NCBI RefSeq assembly: GCF_003004785.1
Contig: NZ_PVZS01000002.1
Span: 1-64,000 of the forward strand
Source: Alsobacter soli
GTDB taxonomy: Bacteria > Pseudomonadota > Alphaproteobacteria > Rhizobiales > Beijerinckiaceae
Length of the DNA: 64,000 nt
Direction of reading: 5' to 3'
Shown here: piece after piece, positions 44,535 through 53,272 of the stretch
Position numbering within the stretch: the first letter of the stretch is position 1
Layout: each line of letters opens with the position of its first letter
Notes under the pieces: model-generated
Seen by the model: the letters and a program-made list of their open reading frames with translations, nothing else
The model's database searches: none
What the model was told of the DNA's origin: nothing
Translations under genes and position numbers: made by a program

Positions 44535-45980
44535 TCAGCGCAGGGCGAGGTGCCGCGCGAAGCGCGCGCGTTTCGCGGCGAGCGCTTCAGCGATGCCGCC
44601 GTCGGGAAGGATCCAGTCCTCGGTGTGGTCCGCTTCGGCCAGCAGCGGACCGCCCACGCCGAGGCGGGCGAGACGCGCCGCGCCCAGCGCCGGGCCGACC
44701 GCCGCCGTGTTCGAGCGGCCGAGCGGCATGTTGACGGCGCTGGCCACGAGGGTCGACCAGAGCCGGCTTTTCGCGCCGCCGCCGACCAGGGAGGCGCGAT
44801 GGATCGCCGCGCCGGTGGACGCCAGCGCCGCGTGGCAGTCTGCGAGCGCCAGGGCCACGCCTTCGAGCACGGCCTGGGCCAGGTGGAGGCGCGTGGTCCG
44901 CGCCGTCAGGCCGGAAAAGGCCCCGGTGAGCCCGGCGTCGTCATGGGGCGTGCGCTCTCCCGCAAGGTAGGGCGTGAAGACCGGCGTCTCTGTGACGGGG
45001 AGTCCCGCGGCCTCGACCTGGGCGACGAGCCGCCCCGCGTCCTCAGCTCCAACGAGCTGCGCCACCCACTCCAGCGCCGCGCCGGCGCTGAGGATGCAGC
45101 CGTTTTGGGCGAAAAGCCCCTCCACAGCGTGGCGGTGCGTGTGCATGCCGCCGCCGCGCGCCGGCAGGAACGCGTCGTTGGCGAGGAAATAGACCCCCGA
45201 CGTTCCAAGGCTGATCGAGGCCAGGCCGGCCGCGACGATCCCGGCCCCCACCCCGCCGCACATGTTGTCGCCGGCGCCGCCCACGACGGGCGTCCCGGGG
45301 GGCAGGCCCCACCGCGCCGCCAGTTCCGGCAGGACGACCCCGGAGATGGCGTGCGAGGCGAGCAGCGCTGGCATCTGCTCTGGCCTCAGGCCGCAGGCCG
45401 CCAGGAGGTCGGCGGACCAGGTTCCCGCCCGCGTGTCCATCAGCAGCGTGGCGCTGGCGTCGGCGAGGTCGCTGGCGACCTCGCCCGTCAGCCGCAGCCG
45501 CAGGTAGTCCTTGGGCAGCAGGATGTGGCGGGACTGATCCAGGGCGGCGGGCTCGTGACGGGCGAGCCACAGGAGCTTGGGGGCGGGGAAGCCAACCATG
45601 GCGCGGCAGCCGACGAGCCCGGCGAAGTCCGGCGCCGCCGCCTCCACGGCGGCGCACTCGGCTTCCGCGCGGCCGTCGTTCCACAGAATGGCGGGCCGGA
45701 GTGGCTGGCCGGCGGCGTCCAGGCAGGTGACGCCGAGCATCTGGCCGGACAGCCCAATCGCGCCGACGCCCGCCATCGCGCGCGGCGCCGCGGCATGCAG
45801 CGCGTCCAGGGTGGCCGCCGTGGCGCTCCACCAGTCCTGCGGCTCCTGCTCGCACCACAGCGGCCGCGGCCGCGACATCGGAATGGGCGCGGCTGCCTCG
45901 GCGACGACATGGTCGCGCTCGTCGACCAGAACGGACTTCACCCCGGACGTCCCGAGGTCGATTCCGAGCGCGAGCGTCAT
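44535..45980 (-). CDS. xylB: FGGY carbohydrate kinase (xylulokinase-like)
   Basis: 481 residues. It starts LGIDLGTSGVKSVLVDE, then PLWCEQEPQDWW, GLSGQMLGVTCLD, ILWNDGRAEAEC, GGAGDNMCGGVGAGIV and ISLGTSGVYFLAN, with a C-terminal VGGGAKSRLW. All this matches xylulokinases of the FGGY family. It phosphorylates a ketopentose, or a related keto-polyol, at the far end, feeding the pentose phosphate pathway. The ATG overlaps the end of the regulator gene. The exact substrate is uncertain. Confidence 0.88.
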   Translation of the reverse strand: MTLALGIDLGTSGVKSVLVDERDHVVAEAAAPIPMSRPRPLWCEQEPQDWWSATAATLDALHAAAPRAMAGVGAIGLSGQMLGVTCLDAAGQPLRPAILWNDGRAEAECAAVEAAAPDFAGLVGCRAMVGFPAPKLLWLARHEPAALDQSRHILLPKDYLRLRLTGEVASDLADASATLLMDTRAGTWSADLLAACGLRPEQMPALLASHAISGVVLPELAARWGLPPGTPVVGGAGDNMCGGVGAGIVAAGLASISLGTSGVYFLANDAFLPARGGGMHTHRHAVEGLFAQNGCILSAGAALEWVAQLVGAEDAGRLVAQVEAAGLPVTETPVFTPYLAGERTPHDDAGLTGAFSGLTARTTRLHLAQAVLEGVALALADCHAALASTGAAIHRASLVGGGAKSRLWSTLVASAVNMPLGRSNTAAVGPALGAARLARLGVGGPLLAEADHTEDWILPDGGIAEALAAKRARFARHLALR

Positions 45981-46933
45981 GCCGCGGCGTCCCTGCCGAG
46001 CGCCAGCGCCGCGGCGGCGGCGCCCTCGTCCGTGATCAGCACGGAGGCCAGCCGGCCCCGCAGCGCGGCCGCGATGACGGGGGCCTTGTGCGCCCCGCCC
46101 GAGGCCAGGATCACCGTCGGGATCCGTTGCAACTCGTCCAGGGGCAGCGCGATCACGCGGCGGTTGATGGGGTGATCGATGGGGCGGCCGCGCCGGTCGA
46201 TGAACTGACCGAGCAGGTCGCCGACGGCGCCATGCGCCTGCAACTCCTCGGCGCCGACGTCCGCGGGCAGGCCGCGGCGCACCAGCAGCGAGCGCGCGCT
46301 GAGATCGCCCGCGCTGAGGATGGCCACGTGCGTGGCGCGGATGCGCGCAAAGGCTGTCTCGAACACGTCCTGTGCCAGGATGATGTCGCGAGAGCGCGGC
46401 GCGCCGGCGTAGATCGGCGCCGCGAGGTAATGGCATTCCGCCTGCCACAGGCTGGCGAAGCGGCCGGCGATCTCGAACGTGTTGAGTTCAAGACCATAGG
46501 TCAGTCCGCCCATCATCGAGGTGACGGTCAGCCCGCGATACTGGCCGGCCCGAACATGGCGAATGGTCTCGCGCAGCGTTCCGCCCCAGCCGACGCCGAA
46601 GACGCCCGCCGGGTGTTCATCGACGAGCCGGGAGACGAATTCGCCCGCGGCCTTGCCGATCTGCGCTGTGACCTGCTCCGGATCGGTCGGCGTCGGCACG
46701 ACGATGGCCTCCTTGAGGCCGAAGGTCTCGACCAATTGCTGCTCCAGGCGAACGCAGCTTTCCAGCCGGGAGTTGATGGTGATGCTGACCAGTCCGCTGC
46801 CGCGCGCGTCCGCGATCAGGCGATTGACCCGCAGCCGCGTCATCTTCAGCCGGTCCGCGATCTCCGCTTGGGTCAGGCCCTCCATGAAGTAGAGCCAGGC
46901 GGCTCTGACCTGGGTTTGAGTGTCGTCCGGCAT
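45977..46933 (-). CDS. SorC-family sugar-binding transcriptional regulator
   Basis: 318 residues. N-terminal HTH: MEGLTQAEIADRLKMTRLRV, then NRLIADARGSGLVSITI. Sugar-binding domain: GVGWGGTLRETIRHV, SMMGGLTYG and the end ILASGGAHKAPVIAAALRG. SorC proteins respond to phosphorylated sugars or polyols and control catabolic operons (for example EryD and DeoR-type). It is divergent from the dehydrogenase gene, and the shared AATACATTTGTG element lies between them and also before the esterase operon. Confidence 0.9.
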   Translation of the reverse strand: MPDDTQTQVRAAWLYFMEGLTQAEIADRLKMTRLRVNRLIADARGSGLVSITINSRLESCVRLEQQLVETFGLKEAIVVPTPTDPEQVTAQIGKAAGEFVSRLVDEHPAGVFGVGWGGTLRETIRHVRAGQYRGLTVTSMMGGLTYGLELNTFEIAGRFASLWQAECHYLAAPIYAGAPRSRDIILAQDVFETAFARIRATHVAILSAGDLSARSLLVRRGLPADVGAEELQAHGAVGDLLGQFIDRRGRPIDHPINRRVIALPLDELQRIPTVILASGGAHKAPVIAAALRGRLASVLITDEGAAAAALALGRDAAA

Positions 46934-47072
46934 CGCGCATCCCCAAGGGCCAGCCACTCGCGACGCAGCCCATTGCGCGGCGTCGACTCCGATCCGGGTT
47001 ACAGCATCTGATCGGGCGCTCACAACGCCGGACAGGATGGCTGTCGCGGGCAGATCGGCCTTGACCCTCACT

Positions 47073-47098
47073 AATGTAAATACGAGAATACATTTGTG
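47073..47098. promoter_or_regulatory. putative SorC operator between the regulator and dehydrogenase genes
   Basis: AATGTA at 47073-47078 and TACATT at 47089-47094 form an inverted repeat with a 10-base spacer. The right arm extends to AATACATTTGTG, identical to 37478-37489. It lies 32 bp before the dehydrogenase ATG. Confidence 0.55.
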
Positions 47099-47129
47099 CA
47101 ATGCTTTCCTTGTCCGGAGTCGCCGCATC

Positions 47130-48164
47130 ATGTCCCACGCCGTCTTCCTGCACGCCGCGGCCGACGCGCGGTTCGCGCCGTTCAACCTGCGCGAGGGGGC
47201 GCCCGGCGAGGCCTTGCTGGATGTTGCAGCGGTGGGCCTGTGCGGCAGCGATCTGCATTACTACAAGGACGGCGGCATCGGATCCGCTGTGATCAGCTCG
47301 CCCTTTGTTCCGGGACATGAGTTCAGCGGGTGGCTGACGGAGGATGTGCCGGAGCTCGGGCTGGCGCGCGGCGCGCTTGTCGCGGTCGATCCCAACCAGG
47401 CCTGCGGTCGCTGCGAGCATTGCCGCGAAGGTCACCCCAACCTGTGCCCCGATGTCGTCTTCATTGGCGCGCCGCCCCATGACGGCGCCATGACGGAGCG
47501 GATCTGGGTGCCGAAGTCGCAGGTCGTCGCCGTGCCGCAGCGTTTCACGCCCAGCCAGGCTGTCATGCTCGAACCGCTCGGAGTGGCCATTCACGCCGTG
47601 GACCTGGCCAGGCCGCGCCTCCTGGAGCGGGTCGCCGTTCTCGGCTGCGGCCCCATCGGGTTGCTGATCCTGCAGGTTCTCCGGACCGTGGGGGCCGGTG
47701 AGGTCCTGGCCTGCGATCCCCAGCCGCATCGCCGCGCCCTGGCGCTCGAGCTCGGCGCCGACAGGGCCGGCGCAAGCGTCGCCGATATCGCCGAGTGGAC
47801 GAAGGGGGAGGGGGCTCCCCTTGTCGTCGAAGCGACGAACGCGCCCGAAGGCTTCCGCGACGCGGTCCGCGCCGCGCGGATCGGGGGGCGGATGGTGCTC
47901 GTCGGCATCCCGGATGGCGACAGTTACGTCGTTCCTGCATCCGAAGCCCGGCGGCGCGGCCTCACCATCAGGTTCTCCCGCCGCATGGGGCACGTCTACC
48001 CGCGCGCCATCGAGCTCGTCGCCCAAGGCAAGGTCGACGTGGACGCGGTCGTGAGCCACCGCTTCACGCTGGCGGAGGGCCCCGAGGCGTTCCGCCGGCA
48101 TGCCGCCAACGAGCCCGGCATGGTGAAAAGCCTCATTTTCCCGCAGGGTTTGGATCGAGGTTGA
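47130..48164 (+). CDS. zinc-dependent polyol/alcohol dehydrogenase
   Basis: 344 residues, medium-chain dehydrogenase. Catalytic zinc: GLCGSDLHYYKDG and PGHEFSG. Structural zinc: CGRCEHCREGHPNLC. Cofactor site: VAVLGCGPIGLLILQVL. Similar to L-idonate 5-dehydrogenase, sorbitol and xylitol dehydrogenases. It would oxidise a polyol to the keto-sugar that the FGGY kinase next phosphorylates. It is controlled from the same intergenic region as the SorC gene. Confidence 0.88.
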   Translation: MSHAVFLHAAADARFAPFNLREGAPGEALLDVAAVGLCGSDLHYYKDGGIGSAVISSPFVPGHEFSGWLTEDVPELGLARGALVAVDPNQACGRCEHCREGHPNLCPDVVFIGAPPHDGAMTERIWVPKSQVVAVPQRFTPSQAVMLEPLGVAIHAVDLARPRLLERVAVLGCGPIGLLILQVLRTVGAGEVLACDPQPHRRALALELGADRAGASVADIAEWTKGEGAPLVVEATNAPEGFRDAVRAARIGGRMVLVGIPDGDSYVVPASEARRRGLTIRFSRRMGHVYPRAIELVAQGKVDVDAVVSHRFTLAEGPEAFRRHAANEPGMVKSLIFPQGLDRG

Positions 48165-48349
48165 AGGCCATTCGGCGCGAAGCCGGCCGCGCCCATGGCG
48201 TCCGAGAGCCGGAGCCGTCGGACAATCCCGGTGGGTGGCGTCCGGCCCCGGAACCTATGAAGTCGCGCCGCCCAAGCCAATGGGCGGTTGCTCCCGCGCA
48301 AAGAGGCAAGGCGGAGGGGCGGCTAGGTTCGCGGTGAGCGAGGATCCCC

Positions 48350-48574
48350 ATGCGCCCAGAAGCCCTCATCATGACCAGACACATCCGCGACCGCCTGCTG
48401 GCCGTCTCCAACGCGGAATGCGAGCTGGACATGGCAATAACCGTGGTCAGCCCGGACTTCCTGCCCACGCCCCAGATCAGCCCGGGTTGCTACCTCGTCG
48501 CGGAGGATGCCTGCGGCAGCGCGATCTACTTGATCGACGATGATCATGCGCTGGTTCGGCTCGAACTGGCGTAA
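48350..48574 (+). CDS. small unknown protein
   Basis: 74 residues (67 from a second ATG at 48371, MTRHIRDRLL). Mixed strands: MAITVVSPDFLPTPQISPGC, then YLVAEDACGSAIYLID and a final HALVRLELA. AGGA lies six bases before the ATG. Soluble. Not recognised. Confidence 0.45.
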   Translation: MRPEALIMTRHIRDRLLAVSNAECELDMAITVVSPDFLPTPQISPGCYLVAEDACGSAIYLIDDDHALVRLELA

Positions 48575-48979
48575 CAGTGGTCGGCGCCCCACCCAACCCA
48601 GTGGGCGCAACATGCTTTCCTCGGGTGCGGCCCACCTTGCCGTCGCCAAGCCGGATGCCTGTGATCTTCGGCTGGATCGCGTTTTCTCGGAAGGCTTAGA
48701 GGCGACCGGGCCAATGCAGTGATGTATCGCCTTGAGGAGCCGGCCGTTGAGGGCCGGATCGCCTCTCGCGCTTGCACTCAGGCTATCGAGAGCCAGCTGC
48801 CCGCGCCGCGTATCGCTAACCGGGTTGACGCCAGCACCGGAAGTGGCCCTTTGGCCACCGCCGCACTCGTCCTCGCATCGTGTGAGGACGTTCTCTTCCG
48901 CGGCAAGGGCATGGACCGCCAAGTTGGAAAAGACACTGAGGCTGCCGCGCGCAAAAGGAGCACCGTTGCGCAACCGGAG
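48575..48979. other. 405-bp gap, nothing supported
   Basis: Frames on both strands are Arg/Ala-rich without start signals. Convergent genes flank it. Confidence 0.25.
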
Positions 48980-49579
48980 TCAGACGCGCGTCGCTTCGCC
49001 AAGCCGCTGATGGATCCCGTGGAGGACGCACCCTGCGTAATCCTCTTCAAGCGTCTCGGGGTCGTAGCACCCGGAGAGTTCGTCGGCGACCTGGCCCTGA
49101 TCCAGGACGCCTTTCTTGATGAGGTGGCCCAGCAGCACGGCCACCGACTGCTCGATGGCTGACGCCATGGCTCGATCGCTCCGTTCGATCATGGCCTCGA
49201 CAACCGCGACCTTGCTGGCGAGAGGCAGGAGATGCGTCATGGGAAACACCTTTCCGGGGATCGGATCGACGAGGCGGTCCCAAACACCGCCGGGAATAGG
49301 GGAGATCGCCGGCCTGATCACTAGCCCTCCTAGGGCAGCGATGTAGGACGCCGTTCCTGTGAGCACGTGGCGCTCCATGTCGCCGTCGCAAGCAGCAATA
49401 GCGACGGCGTAGTCGTCCACGACTTCCTGGAACGTGGTCGCTTCCGCCTGCGAGAGAAGGTAGACGACCAACCCCAGCGCGGCGTGAACGGCCTCCCATG
49501 CGAGGAAAATGCCGCCGTCATATTGGCTTGCGACATTCTCCAAGCGCTCTTCCAGATCCTCAATTTCGGCTTGCGGCAT
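48980..49579 (-). CDS. helical protein of unknown function
   Basis: 199 residues. The start at 49579 is supported because the upstream 72 bp, including the distance to the ATG and the GAGGTG ribosome site, are duplicated before another start at 50686. The protein is largely helical with hydrophobic stretches (AVHAALGLVVYLLSQAEATT, SKVAVVEAMIERSDRAMASA) and a Gly/Pro turn (PAISPIPGGVWDRLVDPIPG). The C-terminus is acidic (GCYDPETLEEDYAGC). No domain recognised. Confidence 0.6.
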   Translation of the reverse strand: MPQAEIEDLEERLENVASQYDGGIFLAWEAVHAALGLVVYLLSQAEATTFQEVVDDYAVAIAACDGDMERHVLTGTASYIAALGGLVIRPAISPIPGGVWDRLVDPIPGKVFPMTHLLPLASKVAVVEAMIERSDRAMASAIEQSVAVLLGHLIKKGVLDQGQVADELSGCYDPETLEEDYAGCVLHGIHQRLGEATRV

Positions 49580-49583
49580 CACT

Positions 49584-49655
49584 GCACCTCGAACGCCGAC
49601 CGAATTCGGCCGCTCACACAAACCAGGCTCCAGCTCCGCTATGAATTTTTCAAGA
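49584..49655 (-). repeat. duplicated gene leader, copy 1
   Basis: 72-bp segment that aligns without gaps to 50691-50762 (roughly two thirds identical). Both copies sit four bases before a minus-strand start codon and end in TTTTTCAAGA on the plus strand. It contains the ribosome site. Confidence 0.6.
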
Positions 49656-50036
49656 GCCAAGACAATTAAATTTTTAACGCATGGTGGCGCCGCGAATGCC
49701 TCGGAGTTCTTGGGTTCCGCCCTTAAGCTGTTGGACCTCAAATGGCTTGATCGAGCAGAACGCTGCTGATGATGCCCGTGATGCGGGTGCGCATCACGGG
49801 CGTGCGGCCGGTTGGCCTTTGGTGCCCTCCGTTGCGACGAGGTGATGTCAAGCGGGATGAACCCTCGCTCTGCGCGGCTTGGCTCAAGGCCATCGCAGGC
49901 GCGGCGCCGCACGAACCGGCGAGTTGAGAGCTTGCCTCCGTGCCAGTCCGGTACATTCAACGCCCCCCGTTGTTCACGGGACAGCAAGGGGCAGCGGCTA
50001 GTTAGCCGCCACGTCTCTGCCCAGAAGGGTGCGCTA

Positions 50037-50126
50037 GTGCCTATTGAAATCCTGATGATGGCCGCCGCGGCTGGCCTGCTTTTGGTCGAACTGATGGGCA
50101 TGTTCAGCCAACAGGAGCCGGACTGA
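50037..50126 (+). CDS. 29-residue small membrane protein
   Basis: GTG start with GAAGGG seven bases upstream. It encodes PIEILMMAAAAGLLLVELMG and M-F-S-Q-Q-E-P-D. A single membrane helix with a short polar tail. Comparable in size and style to the small frame at 9445. Unproven. Confidence 0.4.
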   Translation: MPIEILMMAAAAGLLLVELMGMFSQQEPD

Positions 50127-50171
50127 TCGGCGCCAGCTCTGGCGAAGCGCACGGACAGGCCGTGGCCAACC

Positions 50172-50579
50172 TCAACGCAGGTTCAGCGGCTCCCGCGCTG
50201 GTGGACCCTCGATGACCACGGTCCACCCGCCGTTCCAAAAACCCGCCTTGCGGGACTGCGCCTGCTTGAGTTCCTGAGCGTAGTCTGCTTCCGCCTGCGC
50301 CTCCGGGCGAACTCATGCCTAGGCCGTGGGCAGCCGCGCCAGATCGCCTTTTCCGATGCGGCATCGCGCCAGGCGCCGCTTGCCTTCAAGCCGCTGCGCC
50401 ACGTCGCAGGTCACGCTCTGGTCATCCGCGGCAGGGCCCATGGACTGGGCTGCCGGCTGGAGCGTCCGCCCAGAGAGCTGAGCCGCCCCGCCCAGGAGCG
50501 GGATCGCGATTGCGAGCGCCCGCCGCAGGACGCTCATCCTGTCCGGAGCATCTGTGTTCGGCGACTTTCGAGCCTTCAT
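50172..50579 (-). pseudogene. nuclease-like secreted protein with two in-frame stops
   Basis: From the ATG at 50579 the frame gives a signal-like hydrophobic stretch (RRALAIAIPLLGGAAQLSG) and then VTCDVAQRLEGKRRLARCRI, D-L-A-R-L. It is cut by TAG at 50319-50321 and TGA at 50313-50315. The same frame then resumes as VRPEAQAEADYAQELKQAQ with R-K-A-G-F-W-N-G-G-W to a natural stop at 50172. The C-D/A-R-C-R and Y-A-x-E...A-x-x-x-x-G-x-W pattern recalls staphylococcal-nuclease-like secreted proteins. Since only two codons separate good sequence on both sides, it is a recently broken gene or a sequencing-level question. Confidence 0.6.
50200..50227 (-). other. perfect 8-bp hairpin inside the broken nuclease gene
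   Basis: GGTGGACC and GGTCCACC with a 12-base loop, near the 3' end of the pseudogene frame. It may be chance within coding sequence. Confidence 0.25.
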
Positions 50580-50686
50580 TCGCCCGCCGACCGCTTGCGC
50601 CAGATGGCGTTCGGAGTGAAAGGCCATTCTGGCAAGCCGACCTTTGCGACGCGATGCTCCAGCAGCAGAACACAGGCGTGGGTCAT
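50576..50686 (-). CDS. short frame behind the duplicated leader
   Basis: 36 codons: MTHACVLLLEHRVAKVGLPE and a Pro/Arg-rich end. It overlaps the following pseudogene start by ATGA. The start lies at the same spot relative to the leader as in the 48980-49579 gene, but the protein is unrelated. It is probably a truncated gene rather than a functional one. Confidence 0.3.
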   Translation of the reverse strand: MTHACVLLLEHRVAKVGLPEWPFTPNAIWRKRSAGE

Positions 50687-50690
50687 GAGC

Positions 50691-50762
50691 GCACCTCGAA
50701 TGCCGACGTCAAGCGGCGATGATGTGCAGCAAGGTTCTAGCTCTGGCTCGGCTTTTTCAAGA
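50691..50762 (-). repeat. duplicated gene leader, copy 2
   Basis: Aligns with 49584-49655 over 72 bp without gaps, with the same four-base distance to a start codon. Confidence 0.6.
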
Positions 50763-50877
50763 TCCCAATCTGGATGTTGCCCAAAGGTGATCCGAGATTG
50801 GCCGACGGTTCACATCCTCCCTGGGCTCGCTCTGGCGGATGGTTGTGCCGCGACCGCCTCGGCAACCTGCTGTCCCC

Positions 50878-51580
50878 TCAGCTCAGATCAGGCCAAGCGC
50901 GCGCGGAACGCTCAGGCTGAACCACGGGACCAGGGAGACCAGCAGCGAGGGCGCCGAAGCCCATGGCGATGATCATGACGATCCCGTACTGCAGGGGATC
51001 GATGGCCATCGGCAGCAGCAGCGGGCCGAAGATGAGCAGCGCGGGGAGCGTTTCCAGCAAGGCGCGCCCATCACGATCAGCGTGACCAGCGTGGCGATCA
51101 TGAACAGGGTGGCCGAGCCGTGCAGCACCGAGGGACGCGATCTGCTGCGGCAGCTTGGCGATGGTGAGCGACCACCAGAAGGTGCTCGCCGTGCTGGTGA
51201 TGAACAGCACCATGCCCGCTTGGGCCGCCGTGCTGGCCATCACCGACCACAGCTGGCGAAGGCCCATCGACCAGTAGAAGACGAAGGACAGCACGAGCGC
51301 GTAGACGACGGCGGTCGACGAGACCTGGGTGGGGGTCGCCGCGCCGCTGACGATGCCGCCGATCAGCATGACCGGCGCGACCAGCGCCGGGATCGCCACC
51401 ACGGCAGCCTTGGCGCCGTCGCGGACCGAATGGCTGCGCGTCTCGCCCGCGCCGCTGCGCGAGCGCAGGTAGAGCAGCACCATGAGCGGCCCGGCCACGA
51501 ACGGGATGCCAAGGGATGGCGATGTTATCGAGGAAACCAATCGGCGGTCTCGCCGGCCTCGTAGCGCTCGCGCCGCATCT
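50878..51580 (-). pseudogene. truncated near-copy of the TRAP large permease gene
   Basis: The DNA is nearly identical to 53273-54180, the 3' part of the TRAP permease gene. It has internal deletions, the largest skipping about 110 bp present at 53338-53447, plus small ones that break the frame. Readable parts include GMVLFITSTASTFWWSLTI and PALLIFGPLLLPMAIDP. It ends abruptly near 51580, where unrelated sequence and the acyltransferase gene begin. A recent partial duplication, inactive. Confidence 0.85.
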
Positions 51581-51634
51581 GGAATAGAATTGGTTGGTGT
51601 AATCTGCGATTCAGCCAACCGAGCCGTGACTGGA

Positions 51635-52681
51635 TTACTGGTCCAGCTGCCGGCTGGCAAACATCCGCCTTCGATCGGCAGTCGCCCGCGTCGCAGCGCT
51701 GAGCCATGCGCGAACAGGTTCGTCGTAAGCGCGCAGCACGCCAAAGCCGACCAGAGATGTGACCAGCGCCGCCGTTGCGACGTCCAAGCGGGACCAATCC
51801 GCGAGCCCGATCCGCTTCATGGCGGCGTCGACGAAGTACTGCACGGGCCGATGCAACACGTAGATGGGGTAGGATAAGGCGCCCAGCTGTGCGCACAGGA
51901 TCGCTTCGATACCCGTTACTTGGCCACGAGCTGACGAGAGGATAAGCGCAGCGATCAGAATACCGGCGAGAGGAAAAGCCCATATTGGCCAATCCACGCT
52001 CAGCAGCAACAAGATCGCACCCGCCGCAGGCCAAAACCCCAGGCGCATCCAGGCCGCCGTCTGGCCTCGCCAGAGATCGTGTAGCAGCACGCCACCGAAG
52101 AAGCCGAAGGTGACTCGGGGAAACCCAGACCAGAAATTCTGGGGCATGTTGCCGCCCAATTCGCCGGAGAGCAGCACGCCGGCGAGACCGAACATGCAGA
52201 GGGCGAATGTGCGTTTCGTCGTGAGCGCCCCGTGGATCACGCCGAATGCGATATTGACCGTCCACTCGAAGAAGAGTGACCACAACACCGTGTTGAGCGG
52301 AAACACTTCGTGCGCGAACGAACTGCCCGACAGAGAAGGCGCCACCAGGAGTGAAAGGCCGGTGAGCCGGGAGAGCTCTCCCAAAGAGTAGGAGTCCTCA
52401 ACGTGGCTCAGGTTGTGCGCCAGCAAGGTCAAAAGTCCCGCCAAGGTCCCCACGACTGTGAGGGGATAGAGGCGGATGAAGCGCTGCAACGAGAAGGACC
52501 AAAAAGTCATTCCAGCAGCAAGACGCCCTGAGTAGGAGTAAGCCAGAACGAAGCCGCTAAGCACGAAGAACAGGTCCACGGCCAGGAAGCCGCCCTTCAT
52601 GCCGACGCCACCGTGGTAGACCAGGACCGAGACAGCCGCGATCCCGCGTAGCCCATCCAATATCAAGAAATGCCGGTTCAC
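51635..52681 (-). CDS. acyltransferase, OafA/YrhL family
   Basis: 348 residues, about ten membrane helices. The signature starts LDGLRGIAAVSVLVYHGGVG (R in L-R-G and the catalytic His), then VDLFFVLSGFVLAYSYSGR and RFIRLYPL, the family's R-x-x-R-x-x-P. It transfers acetyl or other acyl groups to sugars of exopolysaccharide or lipopolysaccharide. It is inserted between the broken and the intact TRAP permease copies and ends close to the broken one. Its base composition is somewhat less GC-rich than its neighbours, a possible sign of transfer. Confidence 0.88.
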   Translation of the reverse strand: MNRHFLILDGLRGIAAVSVLVYHGGVGMKGGFLAVDLFFVLSGFVLAYSYSGRLAAGMTFWSFSLQRFIRLYPLTVVGTLAGLLTLLAHNLSHVEDSYSLGELSRLTGLSLLVAPSLSGSSFAHEVFPLNTVLWSLFFEWTVNIAFGVIHGALTTKRTFALCMFGLAGVLLSGELGGNMPQNFWSGFPRVTFGFFGGVLLHDLWRGQTAAWMRLGFWPAAGAILLLLSVDWPIWAFPLAGILIAALILSSARGQVTGIEAILCAQLGALSYPIYVLHRPVQYFVDAAMKRIGLADWSRLDVATAALVTSLVGFGVLRAYDEPVRAWLSAATRATADRRRMFASRQLDQ

Positions 52682-53272
52682 TCTGTAGCCCCCAGCGGCG
52701 GCGGCAGCCGGCGCAAGCGTCGGCGCGACGAGGCAGAATTCAGCCGGAGTATCCTCGAATAAGATGCCGCGCAGGTCTCATCCGTCCTAGTCTGGCTGCA
52801 TCCGTCAATGGAAGTACCTGTCAAAGCCTCGGGCCGTGGCTTCGCGGCCCGCGACGGCTCCAGGCCTGGTTCTTCATCGGGACCGGGGCACGTGCTCCTC
52901 ACCTCGCGGTGCAAAACCCGACGATAACAGGCGTGAACGGCCTCCTTTGGTGACAGGGTGCGCATTCCGTATCACCTCGCATGCAGCCTATTGTCGGGGT
53001 GTTCGGCTGGGGCCCTGAAGCTCGCTGATCTCACCTTGCGGCATCGGGTAGGCCGCCACTTGCAAATGACATGCTGCGCATGGGGGGCGCGGGCGGCCGG
53101 GTGCGACTGACCTCCGGCCCAACCGCGGCTGAAGGAAAGGTGCAAGTGTCGGCTGCGCCAGCCTGACTTGCCCCTGTTCACGCCGCCAGGCGTGTGCGCG
53201 CTGCCCGTACCAGAGGCGCCGCGCTGGTCTTCCGGTTCTGCTCGGCGCGATCAGCGGGCGTTGAACAGGGAT
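52682..53272. other. 591-bp gap, no supported gene
   Basis: A minus-strand frame (52678-52965) begins MRTLSPKEAVHACYRRVLHR but becomes Ser/Arg-rich without motifs. The rest holds nothing recognisable. It separates the acyltransferase from the TRAP operon end. Confidence 0.3.

Noticed and set aside
44280-46175. 631-codon plus-strand frame across the kinase gene
   Set aside because: Antisense to a well-defined FGGY kinase; a GC-driven long frame without protein features.
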